64,000 nucleotides of DNA from CAVVTR01 sp963751245 (GCA_963751245.1 CAVVTR010000006.1:1-64000), one strand, 5' to 3'. Shown: positions 8,855 to 18,334, counted from the stretch's first letter. Program-made: numbers and translations. The notes: a model not told the origin generated them from the letters alone.

Positions 8855-11509
8855 ATGCGTGTGAAAGCTGCTCTCAGTGTCTTCGCGACCGTTGCGCTCC
8901 TGCTCGCTTCCGCCACCGTCTCCGCCGCCGCCTCGTTCTTCGACGTGCTGCCGGCGGCCGATCCCGACCCCGGCGTGCCCACCGCCCGGCGGGTGCTGGG
9001 CTACGAGTGGGGCGAGAGGATCAGCGACCCGGACCAGCTGCTGACCTACGCCCGGGCTCTGGCGGCGGGGGCTCCGTCCCGGGTCCGGCTCGTGGAGTAC
9101 GCGACCTCTCTGGAGGGACGCCCGCTGGTGCTGCTGCTCGTCAGCGCTCCGGACAACCTGGCGAAGCTGGACGGCATCCGGGACGCCCTGGGACGGCTGG
9201 GCGACCCCCGCGTCACGAACCCAACGCAGGCCTCGGAGATCGAGAAGACGCTCCCCGCGGTGGTGTGGGTGGCGTGCTCGGTGCACGGCGACGAGACCTC
9301 AGGGGGCGACGCGGGGCTGGCGCTGGCCTATTACCTGGCCTCGGCGCGGGCGCCGGAGATCCAGACGATCCTGGAGCACACGGTGGTGATCGTCGACCCG
9401 ATGCAGAACCCGGACGGGCGGGCCCGCTTCGTGGACTCGACCCGCGCGGCCCGCGGCGTGGTGCCCGATCCGTCCCCGGCCAGCGCCGAACACATCCAGC
9501 CGTGGCCCGGCGGCCGCGTCTCCCACGAGCTCTTCGACCTCAACCGCGACTGGTTCGCGCTGACCCACCCGGAGACCCGCGGGCGGGTGACGGCGATGCT
9601 GCGCTGGCACCCGCAGGTGGTGATGGACCTTCACGAGATGGGCGCCGACATGGGCTACTACTTCGCACCGCCCGCCGCCCCGTACAACCCGCTCCTGTCC
9701 AAGGACCAGATGGCGCTGTGGCAGCTCCTGGGCAAGGCCAACGGCGCCGCCTTCGACGCCCGGGGCTGGCGGTACTGGACCCGCGAGCAGTTCGACGCGT
9801 TCTACCCCGGCTACGGGGAGTCCTGGCCCTACTTCTCCGGGGCCGTCGGAATGACCTTCGAGCAGGCGTCGAGCCGCGGGCTGGTGACCCGCCTGGAGGA
9901 CGGCTCGCTGCTGACCTACACCGATGCCGTGCAGCACCACCTCGTCGCCGCGTTCTTCTCGTGCCGCACAGTGGCGGACCACCGCGCCCGGTTCCTCGAG
10001 GCCTGGCGCGCCTACCGTGAGAGCGCCGTGGACGAAGCCCGCAAGGGCGCGGTCAGGGCCTGGGTGCTCGAGCCCGGAGACGCGCCGCTGCGCGCCTCGG
10101 CGTTGGCCTCCCTGCTCGTCCGCCAGGGCATCGAGGTGCGGAGGGTCACGGCGGACGGCGGGGGCATCGCGGCGGGCAGCTACGTCGTCCCCATGGACCA
10201 GCCCCTGGGTCGCCTTGCCCAGACCCTGCTACAGCCCGACTTCAGCATGGGGAAGGCGTTCGAGGAGGAGCAGGAGCGGCGCGACGCCAAGCGTTTGGGC
10301 GAGCAGATCTACGACATCACGGCGTGGTCGCTGCCGTTGCTGTGGGAGGTCCCGGCGCGGACGGTGGCGGCACTGCCGGCGGGACTCGCCACCGCCCCCG
10401 TGACCGCAGCGGGTGTGCCGGCGGGCGCGGTGGCGGCGGGCCACGGCGCCGTCGCCTTTCTGCTGCCGTGGGACAGCGTCGCGGCGGTGCGCGCCACCGC
10501 CACGCTGCTGCGCGGCGGCGTGAAGCTCTACGCGGCCGGGAAGGCGTTCACCATCGGCGGCCGGCACTACCACCGGGGCACGGTGGTCATCCGGCGCGCG
10601 GGAAACGGTGAGGACCTCCCAACGAAGCTGGAGCAGGCGGCGCGCGAGACGGGCGTCACCTTCTACGGCACCGACACGAGCTACGCCGAGGAGGGCGTGG
10701 ACCTGGGATCGAGCAACGTGAGGTACCTGAAGGCGCCGCGCGTGGCGCTGCTGTGGGACGTCCCCACGTCGCCCACCGCCGCGGGCGCCGAGAGGTACGC
10801 CATGGAGTTCGAGTTCAACTACCCGGTCACGGTGGTGCGGACCTCGTCCCTCGGCCGCGCCGACCTGTCCGACTTCGACGTCATCGTCCTGCCGGACGGG
10901 AGCCGGCGCTCCTCCGGGTACGCCCAGGCGCTGGGCAAGCGGGGGGCCGAGCGGCTGGCGTCCTGGGTGGACCAGGGCGGGGTGCTTGTCGGCATCGGCG
11001 CCGGCGCCGCCTACCTGACGGACGAGAAGGTGGGGCTGCTGAGCACCTCGTTGGAGGAGCGGGGCGAGGACGAGACCGGAAGAGGCAAGGCCGAGGGGAA
11101 GCAGAAGCCGCCGGCGAGGGGCTCGGAGCAGGCACAGCCGGACAAGGAGATGCCTCCCAACGTGCCCGGCGCCATCCTTCGGGTGGACCTCGATCCGGAC
11201 ACCGTGTTTGCCGCCGGCTTCCCGTCGGGGCACGTGGACGTGATGGTCGACTCGAACCGCATCTTCGTGCCCCTCGAGCCCGGCGAGGGGACCAACGCGG
11301 GCGTCTACGCCGCCGGCAAGGACCTGCTCCGCGCCGGCTTCATGCTGGAGGCGTCACGCCGGCAGGTGCCGGGCGCGGCGTACCTGATGGTGCAGCCGCA
11401 CGGCCGCGGCAAGGTGATCGCTTTCGCCGAGGACCCAGCCTATCGGGGGTTTACCGACGGGAGCATGGTGCTGCTGGCCGACGCGGTGTTCCTGGGTCCG
11501 GCGTTCTGA
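8855..11509 (+). CDS. Secreted M14-family zinc carboxypeptidase-like protein
   Basis: An 884-residue protein with a signal peptide (first 26 residues) and an N-terminal M14 metallopeptidase domain. The zinc ligands are visible as HGDE (His144, Glu147) and the later histidine in DLHEMG (His260), in the spacing usual for the family. The C-terminal 500 residues contain a glutamine-amidotransferase-like stretch (SDFDVIVLPDG, GVLVGIGAGAAYL) often found behind M14 domains in bacterial secreted enzymes. It probably trims peptides in the periplasm or outside. GGAGGGAGG precedes the ATG. The 220 bases before it show TAGAAT at 8652-8657 and no other gene. Confidence 0.85.
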   Translation: MRVKAALSVFATVALLLASATVSAAASFFDVLPAADPDPGVPTARRVLGYEWGERISDPDQLLTYARALAAGAPSRVRLVEYATSLEGRPLVLLLVSAPDNLAKLDGIRDALGRLGDPRVTNPTQASEIEKTLPAVVWVACSVHGDETSGGDAGLALAYYLASARAPEIQTILEHTVVIVDPMQNPDGRARFVDSTRAARGVVPDPSPASAEHIQPWPGGRVSHELFDLNRDWFALTHPETRGRVTAMLRWHPQVVMDLHEMGADMGYYFAPPAAPYNPLLSKDQMALWQLLGKANGAAFDARGWRYWTREQFDAFYPGYGESWPYFSGAVGMTFEQASSRGLVTRLEDGSLLTYTDAVQHHLVAAFFSCRTVADHRARFLEAWRAYRESAVDEARKGAVRAWVLEPGDAPLRASALASLLVRQGIEVRRVTADGGGIAAGSYVVPMDQPLGRLAQTLLQPDFSMGKAFEEEQERRDAKRLGEQIYDITAWSLPLLWEVPARTVAALPAGLATAPVTAAGVPAGAVAAGHGAVAFLLPWDSVAAVRATATLLRGGVKLYAAGKAFTIGGRHYHRGTVVIRRAGNGEDLPTKLEQAARETGVTFYGTDTSYAEEGVDLGSSNVRYLKAPRVALLWDVPTSPTAAGAERYAMEFEFNYPVTVVRTSSLGRADLSDFDVIVLPDGSRRSSGYAQALGKRGAERLASWVDQGGVLVGIGAGAAYLTDEKVGLLSTSLEERGEDETGRGKAEGKQKPPARGSEQAQPDKEMPPNVPGAILRVDLDPDTVFAAGFPSGHVDVMVDSNRIFVPLEPGEGTNAGVYAAGKDLLRAGFMLEASRRQVPGAAYLMVQPHGRGKVIAFAEDPAYRGFTDGSMVLLADAVFLGPAF

Positions 11510-11582
11510 TCCGCCGCCCGGCGGCGCCGGGGCCCTCGTTGCGACCGCGGTCCCTTACCATGGGTAGGGCGGGAGGCTGACG

Positions 11583-12491
11583 GTGAGAGCGTGGTCGTGG
11601 GTGGTCTTCGGTGTCCTGGTGGTGGGCCTGCTGGCCCTGGACCTCATGGTCTTCCACCACCGAGCACACCGGGAGCGCCTGCGCACCGCGGCTTGGTGGA
11701 GCGTCTTCTGGGTCGGCCTCGGCCTGTCGTTCTCGCTGTTCGTGGGGTGGAGCCGGGGTCACGACGCGGCGCTGGCGTACCTGACGGCGTTCCTCATCGA
11801 GAAGTCGCTGTCCGTGGACAACCTCTTCGTCTTCCTCGCCCTGTTCACGTACTTCGGGATCGAGGAGCGCTTCCAGCACTGGGTGCTGTTCTGGGGCATC
11901 CTCGGCGCGCTCGTGACCCGGGGCGCGTTCATCTTCGCGGGGGTGGCGCTGCTGTCGACCTTCCACTGGCTCATCTACGTGCTCGGGGCTGTCCTGGTGG
12001 GAACCGGGGCGCGGCTGGCGCTGAGCCGGTCAGAGGAGGTGCACCCGGAGCGGAACGTGGTGGTGCGGACCGCCGCACGGGTGTTCCCGGTTCTGCGCTC
12101 CTACACGGGGCAGGGCTTCGTGGTGCGCCGGAACGGGAAGGTGTGGGTGACCCCCATGCTGCTGGTGCTCCTCGCCATCGAGAGCACCGACGTGATGTTC
12201 GCCGTGGACTCGGTGCCCGCCGTGCTGGCCGTGAGCCGCGACGTGTTCGTGGTCTACTCCTCGAACATCTTCGCCATCCTCGGCTTGAGGGCGCTCTACT
12301 TCGTGCTCGCCGGGGTGATGAGGGAGCTCCGCTTCCTCAAGCCGGCGCTCGCGGTGGTGCTCGTCCTCATCGGCGCCAAGATGCTCCTCGAGGAGGTCGT
12401 CCAGGTCCCCACCGTGGTCTCGCTGGTGGCGGTCGCGGTGGTGCTGGGGGTGGCCTCGGCGGCGTCACTGCTGTTCCCCGGGTGGCGGTGA
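11583..12491 (+). CDS. TerC-family integral membrane protein
   Basis: This 302-residue, multi-helix protein has the TerC/Alx signature AFLIEKSLSVDNLFVFLALF (about residues 71-90) and the second acidic motif LLAIESTDVMFAVDSVPA (about 194-211). The Asp and Glu pairs in the membrane are thought to handle metal ions, with Mn2+ export the best-supported role for relatives. GTG at 11583 is preceded by GGGAGG. The 73 bases after the M14 gene are too short for a yybP-ykoY riboswitch, the usual regulator of such genes. Confidence 0.88.
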   Translation: MRAWSWVVFGVLVVGLLALDLMVFHHRAHRERLRTAAWWSVFWVGLGLSFSLFVGWSRGHDAALAYLTAFLIEKSLSVDNLFVFLALFTYFGIEERFQHWVLFWGILGALVTRGAFIFAGVALLSTFHWLIYVLGAVLVGTGARLALSRSEEVHPERNVVVRTAARVFPVLRSYTGQGFVVRRNGKVWVTPMLLVLLAIESTDVMFAVDSVPAVLAVSRDVFVVYSSNIFAILGLRALYFVLAGVMRELRFLKPALAVVLVLIGAKMLLEEVVQVPTVVSLVAVAVVLGVASAASLLFPGWR

Positions 12492-12569
12492 GTCCGCGGA
12501 GGAGGCGGCGGGGAGTGAGCGGCGGAAGAGCGTCCGGCGGGGGCGCGGTTCTTCCTCTCGGAGGCGGCA

Positions 12570-13982
12570 ATGGACGATTCCGATCGCGGCGCGACAAGGG
12601 TGGAGAAGGACACGCTGGGAAGCATGGAGGTGCCGGCGCGCGCCCTCTACGGCGCGCAGACCGCGAGGGCGGTGGCCAACTTCCCCGTGAGCGGCTGGAC
12701 GCTTCCCCCCCGGTTCCTCTCGGTGCTCGCCGACATCAAGGCGTCCTTCGCCCGGGCCAACGCCGCCATGGGCGCCATTCCCGAGGAGCTCGCCCGCGCC
12801 ATCGCCGACGCTGCGGGCGAGGTGGCGCGCGGGGGACACAGGGACCAGTTCCCGGTGGACGTCTTCCAGACGGGATCCGGCACCTCCACGAACATGAACA
12901 TGAACGAGGTCGTGGCGCACCTCGCCAACCGGGCCCTCGGCGGCGACCCGGCGGCGCACCGCCCCGTCCACCCCAACGACCACGTGAACAAGGGGCAGTC
13001 CTCCAACGACGTCGTTCCCGCCGCCCTGCGGGTGGCGGCACTGCTGTCGCTGCGCGACGAGGTGCGCCCGGCGGTGGAGTCCGTCGTGGCGGAGCTGAGG
13101 CGGCTGGCGCGGGCGCACCGGACCACGGTGACGCTGGGACGGACGCACTTCATGGACGCGGTGCCGACCACCTACGGAAGGGTCTTCGAGGCCTGGGCCG
13201 CGCGGGTCGAGGCGGCCCTGGCGCGGGCGGGAGAAACCTCGAGGTCGCTGGAGGCGCTGCCGCTGGGCGGCACCGCCGTGGGCACGGGGATCGGAGCCAA
13301 CGGCCTGGCGGTGGAGCGGGCGGTGAAGGACCTCGGCACCAGGCTGGAGCTCCCCCTGGTCCTCCTCGCCAACCCGGCGGTGGGGATCGCCGCCCAGGAG
13401 GCGCCCATCGCCTTCGCGGACGCGCTGGCCGACGTGGCCCGGACGCTCCTCGCCGTGGCGAACGACCTGAGGCTCCGCTCCTCGGGGCCGTTCGGGGGGC
13501 TCGGCGAGCTGCGGCTGCCGGCCGTGCAGCCGGGATCGTCCATCATGCCGGGCAAGGTGAACCCCGTGATCCCGGAGGCCGTGGTACAGGTCGGCATCCA
13601 GGTGGAGGGGCTGGCCGCCGCCTGCCGGGGCACGGTACTGCTGCACCAGCTCGACCTCTCCCACGGGAACCCCCTCCTGGCGTGGAACCTCGACACCATG
13701 GCCCGGCTCGTGTCCGCCGCGTCCCGGATCCTTGCCGAGCGCTGCCTGGAAGGGCTGGAGGTGGACGAGGCCCGCGCCCGGGCGCACGCCGAGGCCAGCC
13801 CGGCCATGGCCACGGCCCTCGCCGGAAGGCTCGGCTACGAGGCCGCCGCGGAGGTGGCCAAGGCCGCCGAGGCGGCGGGCGAGAGCGTGGCGGCGGCCGC
13901 GCGGCGCCTGCGCGTGCTGCCCGAGGACGAGCTCGCCCGCGTGCTCGACGTGGACCGCGTCGCCGGGCTCGAGACCTCCTGA
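12570..13982 (+). CDS. fumC: Fumarate hydratase, class II
   Basis: FumC interconverts fumarate and malate in the TCA cycle. The 470-residue product has GSGTSTNMNMNEV, NKGQSSNDVVPAAL, GRTHFMDAVP and the fumarase/aspartase signature GSSIMPGKVNPV (from Gly322), so the catalytic serine loop is intact. The length is normal for the homotetrameric, iron-free enzyme. GGAGG lies upstream of the ATG. It sits between terC and gltA; gltA has its own promoter, so the TCA genes are adjacent but probably not one transcript. Confidence 0.95.
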   Translation: MDDSDRGATRVEKDTLGSMEVPARALYGAQTARAVANFPVSGWTLPPRFLSVLADIKASFARANAAMGAIPEELARAIADAAGEVARGGHRDQFPVDVFQTGSGTSTNMNMNEVVAHLANRALGGDPAAHRPVHPNDHVNKGQSSNDVVPAALRVAALLSLRDEVRPAVESVVAELRRLARAHRTTVTLGRTHFMDAVPTTYGRVFEAWAARVEAALARAGETSRSLEALPLGGTAVGTGIGANGLAVERAVKDLGTRLELPLVLLANPAVGIAAQEAPIAFADALADVARTLLAVANDLRLRSSGPFGGLGELRLPAVQPGSSIMPGKVNPVIPEAVVQVGIQVEGLAAACRGTVLLHQLDLSHGNPLLAWNLDTMARLVSAASRILAERCLEGLEVDEARARAHAEASPAMATALAGRLGYEAAAEVAKAAEAAGESVAAAARRLRVLPEDELARVLDVDRVAGLETS

Positions 13983-14070
13983 CCGCGGCGCGCCCGCGGA
14001 CCTGCGGAGCCGCCGCGCGAGACCTCCCGTGCATCGCCCGGGCGGCGTCGCACGGGCACCCCGGACGGTA

Positions 14071-14099
14071 TTGCAATGGGCCGTGGGCGACGGTAGATT
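14071..14099 (+). promoter_or_regulatory. Sigma70-like promoter of gltA
   Basis: TTGCAA (14071-14076) and TAGATT (14094-14099) are 17 bases apart, about 105 bases before the gltA ATG. It is one of the better promoter matches in the window. Confidence 0.6.
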
Positions 14100-14203
14100 G
14101 GAGAACGTGAAATCGAGCACACGCCGTCGCGGAATGCGGCGAGCAGCGGAGGCTGCCGCGGATGCCCGGCACGACCGGACGCCGCGGTGAAAGGAGGCAG
14201 TCG

Positions 14204-15505
14204 ATGTCGAGTTTGAAGGAGACACTGTTCAAGAAGATCGAGGAGCACCGTCCACGCACGACCAGGCTTCTCAAGGAGCACGGTGACGTCAAGATCGGCG
14301 ACGTGACGATCAGCCAGGCGATCGGTGGCGCCCGCGGCGTCAAGTGCCTCGTGACGGACATCTCCTACCTGGATCCCATGGAGGGCATCCGGTTCCGTGG
14401 CAAGACGATTCCCGAGACCTTCGCCGCCCTGCCCAAGGTTCCCGGGAGCGACTACCCCTACGTCGAGGGCTTCTGGTACTACCTGCTCACGGGCGATGTC
14501 CCGACCATGGAGCAGACCCAGGAGGTCGTCAAGGACTTCAAGGCCCGCCGCGGCCTTCCCCAGTACGTCATCGACGTGCTGCGGGCGATGCCCAGGGACA
14601 CCCACCCCATGACCATGTTCTCGGCCGGCATCCTGGCCATGCAGCGGGAGTCTGAGTTCGTCCGCCGCTACAACGAGGGCATGAACAAGATGGAGTACTG
14701 GGATCCCATGTACGAGGACTGCAGCACTCTCCTCGCCAAGCTGCCCTCTCTGGCCGCCTACATCTACCGCATGAAGTACAAGGCCGACGTGCACATCCAC
14801 GCCGACAAGGACCTCGACTTCGGCGGCAACTTCGCGCACATGATGGGCATCGGCGCCCCCTACGACGACGTCGCCCGGATGTACTTCATCCTCCACTCGG
14901 ACCACGAGTCGGGGAACGTCTCCGCCCACACCACCCACCTGGTGGCCTCGGCCCTGTCGGATGCCTTCTACGCGCTGTCCGCCGGCATCAACGGCCTGGC
15001 CGGCCCGCTCCACGGGCTCGCCAACCAGGAGGTGCTGAGCTGGACCATGAAGTTCATGGCGGGTCTCGGCGGCCAGGAGCCCACCGAGGAGCTGGTCCGC
15101 AAGGCGCTATGGGACACGCTGAACTCCGGCCAGGTGATCCCGGGCTACGGCCACGCCGTGCTCCGCAAGACCGACCCGCGGTACATGGCGCAGCGCGAGT
15201 TCTGCCTCAAGCACCTTCCCGAGTACCCTCTGTTCAAGCTCATCTCCATGATCTACCAGGTCGCCCCGGGCGTGCTGCAGGAGCAGGGCAAGGCGAAGAA
15301 CCCGTGGCCCAACGTGGACGCGCAGTCCGGCGTGATCCAGTGGTACTACGGCCTCACCGAGTGGGACTTCTACACGGTGCTGTTCGGCGTCGGCCGCGCC
15401 ATCGGCGTGCTCGCCAACATCACCTGGGACCGCGCCCTGGGCTACCCCATCGAGCGGCCGAAGTCCGTCACCACGGCGATGCTGGAGGAGATGGCCAAGA
15501 AGTAG
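14204..15505 (+). CDS. gltA: Citrate synthase, eukaryotic-like type I
   Basis: Citrate synthase condenses acetyl-CoA and oxaloacetate. The 433-residue protein keeps the catalytic triad of the mitochondrial-like (type I) enzymes: His270 in GPLHGLANQEVL, His317 in PGYGHAVLRKTDPRY and Asp372 in WPNVDAQSG. The start at 14204 is set by AAAGGAGG eight bases upstream; an earlier in-frame ATG at 14162 lacks such a site. It has its own promoter and ends at a strong hairpin shared with iorB. Confidence 0.95.
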   Translation: MSSLKETLFKKIEEHRPRTTRLLKEHGDVKIGDVTISQAIGGARGVKCLVTDISYLDPMEGIRFRGKTIPETFAALPKVPGSDYPYVEGFWYYLLTGDVPTMEQTQEVVKDFKARRGLPQYVIDVLRAMPRDTHPMTMFSAGILAMQRESEFVRRYNEGMNKMEYWDPMYEDCSTLLAKLPSLAAYIYRMKYKADVHIHADKDLDFGGNFAHMMGIGAPYDDVARMYFILHSDHESGNVSAHTTHLVASALSDAFYALSAGINGLAGPLHGLANQEVLSWTMKFMAGLGGQEPTEELVRKALWDTLNSGQVIPGYGHAVLRKTDPRYMAQREFCLKHLPEYPLFKLISMIYQVAPGVLQEQGKAKNPWPNVDAQSGVIQWYYGLTEWDFYTVLFGVGRAIGVLANITWDRALGYPIERPKSVTTAMLEEMAKK

Positions 15506-15531
15506 CTGCGGCCCGAGCCGCGACGAAGCAC

Positions 15532-15559
15532 GAGAGGCGCCCGGGAACGGGCGCCTCTC
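15532..15559. terminator. Bidirectional hairpin terminator between gltA and iorB
   Basis: A perfect 12-bp stem (gagaggcgcccg with cgggcgcctctc) closes a GGAA loop midway between two converging genes. A T-rich tail (ttcgtt) follows on the plus strand. Confidence 0.8.
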
Positions 15560-15579
15560 TTCGTTCCGGCCGCTCCGGC

Positions 15580-16176
15580 TCAGGCGACGGCGGCGCGGCC
15601 GCTGGCGAAGGCGGCCCGGTTGAGCTCGAGGTACTTCGCGGGGACGCGCTGCTCGATGCACTGCATCCACGTCTCCTCGGGCACGTCGAGGAGGCGCGAG
15701 ACGGCTCCGAGCAGGACCACGTTGGCCGCCTTGACGGTGCCGGCCTCGGTGGCGAGGCGCTCGCCGGGCACCATGAGGAGCCTGGCGCCCAGGTCCTCGG
15801 CGGCCCGGCGGAGGTGCTCGTCGCCGGGGTAGGTGGCGCTCCCCGCCGACACGGTGATGGGGACGATCTCCATCTCGTTGACCACGGCGGTGCCCCCGGG
15901 GGCGAGGAACTCGGCGAAGCGCAGCGCCTCCATCTTCTCGAAGGCGAGGAGGATGTCCGCCTCGCCGCGGGCGACGATGGGGGAGTAGACCGAGCCGGTG
16001 TTCCACCGTACGTGGGAGACGACGCTGCCGCCCCGCTGGGCCATGCCGTGGACCTCGGACTTCTTGACGTCGAAGCCGGCGGCGAGCCCCACTTCCGCGA
16101 GGATGTTGCTGGCCAGCAGGGTGCCCTGCCCGCCGACGCCGACGAGGACGAAGTTGGTCTGCGAGGCTGGCGTCAT
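15580..16176 (-). CDS. iorB: Indolepyruvate ferredoxin oxidoreductase, beta subunit
   Basis: IorB is the small gamma-like subunit of the enzyme that oxidatively decarboxylates aryl pyruvates to aryl-acetyl-CoA with ferredoxin. The 198-residue product has GVGGQGTLLASNILAEV, KKSEVHGMAQRGGSVVSHVR and a C-terminal helical region, as expected. Its ATG overlaps the iorA stop (16173-16176), so the two subunits are translationally coupled. Confidence 0.93.
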   Translation of the reverse strand: MTPASQTNFVLVGVGGQGTLLASNILAEVGLAAGFDVKKSEVHGMAQRGGSVVSHVRWNTGSVYSPIVARGEADILLAFEKMEALRFAEFLAPGGTAVVNEMEIVPITVSAGSATYPGDEHLRRAAEDLGARLLMVPGERLATEAGTVKAANVVLLGAVSRLLDVPEETWMQCIEQRVPAKYLELNRAAFASGRAAVA

Positions 16177-18020
16177 GACTGGTTCCCTCCGGTGGTCGGC
16201 AGCGCGCAGGATGCCGGCCGGTGCTCCTCGAGCAGCCGCATCCGGTCCCGGGTGGGGATGGCGTCGTGGGGGCACAGCTGGGAGCAGACCTCGCACCCAG
16301 TGCAGAGCGCGGGGTCGATGAGGGCGAGGGGCTTGCCGCTGGCGGCGTCCACCTCGACGCTCTTGAGGATCGCCGGGCAGCCGATGCGGAAGCAGATGCC
16401 GCAGCCGGTGCACTTCTCCTCCAGAACCTCGAGCGGCACCCACTGGCGCCGAACCTCGGGGAGCAGGGCGCAGGCGCGGCGGGCCACCAGCACGGCGGGC
16501 TCGTCGACGGCCATGAGCTCCTTGTAGGCCTTTTCGAGCCCCTTGACGTCGTAGGCGTCCACCGTGGCGACGTGGCGGATGCCCATGGCCTCCGCGATGC
16601 GCTCCAGGTCGATGACCTCGGTGGGCTGGCCCTGCAGGGTCACGCCGGTGCCCGGGTTGGCCTGGTGTCCGGTCATCCCGGTGGTGCGGTTGTCGAGGAT
16701 GAGCACGAGGACGTTGGACTTGTTGTAGGCCACGTTGGCCAGGGCCGGCAGCCCGGTGTGGTAGAAGGTGGAGTCGCCGATCACCGCCACCATGCGCTCG
16801 CCGACCCCGGCCTTGGCCGCGCCGTGGGCGACCCCGATGCCGGAGCCCATGCACCCGCAGGAGTGCAGGGCGGACAGGGGCGGCAGCAGGCCCAGGGTGT
16901 AGCAGCCGATGTCCCCGGCCACCGCGACCTTCTTCTTGGCGAGCAGCTGGAAGACGCCCCGGTGGGGGCAGCCGGGGCACAGGACCGGCGGACGGCCGGG
17001 CAGCGGCGGGCGCCCCAGGTCGTGCAGCTCCGTCGGGGGCCGGTCCACGGGCAGACCCGCGCGGGCGCCGGCCTCGCGGACCACGGCGGGATCAAGCTCG
17101 CCGCACAGGGGGAAGATCGACTTCCCCTCGCAGGGGATGCCGAGCAGGCGCACCTGCTCCTCGAGAACGGGGTCGAGCTCCTCGAGGACGACGAGGCGCC
17201 CGACGCCGGCGGCGAAGGTGCGGATGAGCTCGGCCGGGACCGGGTTGACGAGGCCCAGCTTGAGCACCGAGGCGCCGGGGAACACCTCCCTGGCGTACTG
17301 GTAGGCGACGCCGGCGGTGATGATGCCGAGGTCGCGCTGCCGCCACTCGATGCGGTTCAGCCCGGTCTTCTCGGCCCAGGCGGCGAGGTCGCGGAGGCGT
17401 TGCTCGACCACGGGGTGGCGGTCCCGGGCGTTGCCCGGCACCATCACGTACTTCGCCGCGTTGCGCGGGAACTTCTCCCGCGAAGGCGCCACCTCGCGCC
17501 GCTCCCCCAGTTCCACCGGGGTGGAAGAGTGGTTGATCCGGGTGGTGGTCCGCAGCATCACGGGGGTGTCGAACCTCTCCGAGAGATCGAACGCCGCGAT
17601 GGCGAAATCCTTGCACTCCTGGGAGTCGGAGGGGTCGAGGCAGGGCACGCGGGCGAACTGGGCGTAGCGGCGGTTGTCCTGCTCGTTCTGCGACGAGTGC
17701 ATGGCGGGGTCGTCGGCGGAGACGACGACCAGCCCGGCCTCCGAGCCCGTGTACGAGGCATAGAAGAAGGCGTCCGCGGCGACGTTGAGACCGACGTGCT
17801 TCATGGTCGCCAGGGCGCGGCGTCCGGCGTAGGCGGCGCCGATGGCGACGTCCATGGCTACCTTCTCGTTGGTGGACCACTCGGCATAGACGTGCGGGAA
17901 GCGGGCCAGCTCCTCGAGGATCTCCGTGGACGGCGTGCCCGGGTAGGCGGCGGCGAGGTGCACGCCGGCCTCCCACGCACCGCGGGCGATGGCCTCATTT
18001 CCCGAGAGGATTCGCTTCAT
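16173..18020 (-). CDS. iorA: Indolepyruvate ferredoxin oxidoreductase, alpha subunit
   Basis: IorA is the TPP- and Fe-S-containing subunit for aromatic 2-oxo acids from Trp, Phe and Tyr. The 615-residue product has the PP-like start AAAYPGTPSTEILEELA, VGLNVAADAFFYASYTG, a TPP-binding segment IGDSTFYHTGLPAL with LDNRTTGMTGHQ, and a C-terminal two-[4Fe-4S] ferredoxin domain (CTGCGICFRIGCP and CTGCEVCSQLCP). ATG at 18020 is preceded by GGGAGGTC. The long leader holds a terminator-like hairpin (18074-18097). The enzyme suits an organism using peptides or amino acids, and pairs with PFOR at 60.4 kb. Confidence 0.95.
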   Translation of the reverse strand: MKRILSGNEAIARGAWEAGVHLAAAYPGTPSTEILEELARFPHVYAEWSTNEKVAMDVAIGAAYAGRRALATMKHVGLNVAADAFFYASYTGSEAGLVVVSADDPAMHSSQNEQDNRRYAQFARVPCLDPSDSQECKDFAIAAFDLSERFDTPVMLRTTTRINHSSTPVELGERREVAPSREKFPRNAAKYVMVPGNARDRHPVVEQRLRDLAAWAEKTGLNRIEWRQRDLGIITAGVAYQYAREVFPGASVLKLGLVNPVPAELIRTFAAGVGRLVVLEELDPVLEEQVRLLGIPCEGKSIFPLCGELDPAVVREAGARAGLPVDRPPTELHDLGRPPLPGRPPVLCPGCPHRGVFQLLAKKKVAVAGDIGCYTLGLLPPLSALHSCGCMGSGIGVAHGAAKAGVGERMVAVIGDSTFYHTGLPALANVAYNKSNVLVLILDNRTTGMTGHQANPGTGVTLQGQPTEVIDLERIAEAMGIRHVATVDAYDVKGLEKAYKELMAVDEPAVLVARRACALLPEVRRQWVPLEVLEEKCTGCGICFRIGCPAILKSVEVDAASGKPLALIDPALCTGCEVCSQLCPHDAIPTRDRMRLLEEHRPASCALPTTGGNQS

Positions 18021-18073
18021 CAAAAGACCTCCCTCACTACGGCCCACTATTGTGCATGCTCACGCGGAAAAGT

Positions 18074-18097
18074 AAAAAAAGGCCCCCCGGCGGGGGG
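18074..18097 (-). terminator. Terminator-like hairpin in the iorA leader
   Basis: On the minus strand CCCCCC-GCC-GGGGGG is followed by CC and seven T. It lies 54 bases upstream of the iorA start and downstream of any iorA promoter, so it looks like an attenuator or the end of a small transcript. No alternative antiterminator helix or leader peptide is obvious to me. Confidence 0.5.
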
Positions 18098-18217
18098 ACG
18101 GGGACCAGGGTGTCGGATGGCTTGGGGGGGAGATCCAACGACGGTCCCTCGCGGGGCACCCCGCCGGGGAGAGTTCTGTCGAAGAGCCTGCTTCAGTCAT
18201 CATCACGTGGATGAATC

Positions 18218-18231
18218 GTGAAGACGTTCAC
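18218..18231. promoter_or_regulatory. GTGAA-N4-TTCAC dyad between iorA and ribH
   Basis: A perfect 5-bp inverted repeat with a 4-base spacer sits in the divergent region and could be an operator for iorAB. I cannot place a good minus-strand promoter beside it. Apart from this dyad, the hairpin at 18074 and the ribH promoter, the 330-base gap holds nothing I recognise. Confidence 0.3.
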
Positions 18232-18305
18232 AAAATCAAGCTAGCACTGGCGCTGCGAAAATGCAAGAGCCCTCCCCGCCAGGACGCCCGGGCGCCGGCC
18301 GAATC

Positions 18306-18334
18306 TTGTGCACTCGTGCTGCACGGCCTAGAAT
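18306..18334 (+). promoter_or_regulatory. Sigma70-like promoter of ribH and the following operon
   Basis: TTGTGC (18306-18311) and TAGAAT (18329-18334) are 17 bases apart, with the expected start about 12 bases before the ribH ATG. It probably serves the plus-strand run from ribH onward. Confidence 0.55.

Noticed and set aside
11510..11582. yybP-ykoY riboswitch before terC
   Set aside because: The gap is only 73 bases and shows no matching motif.
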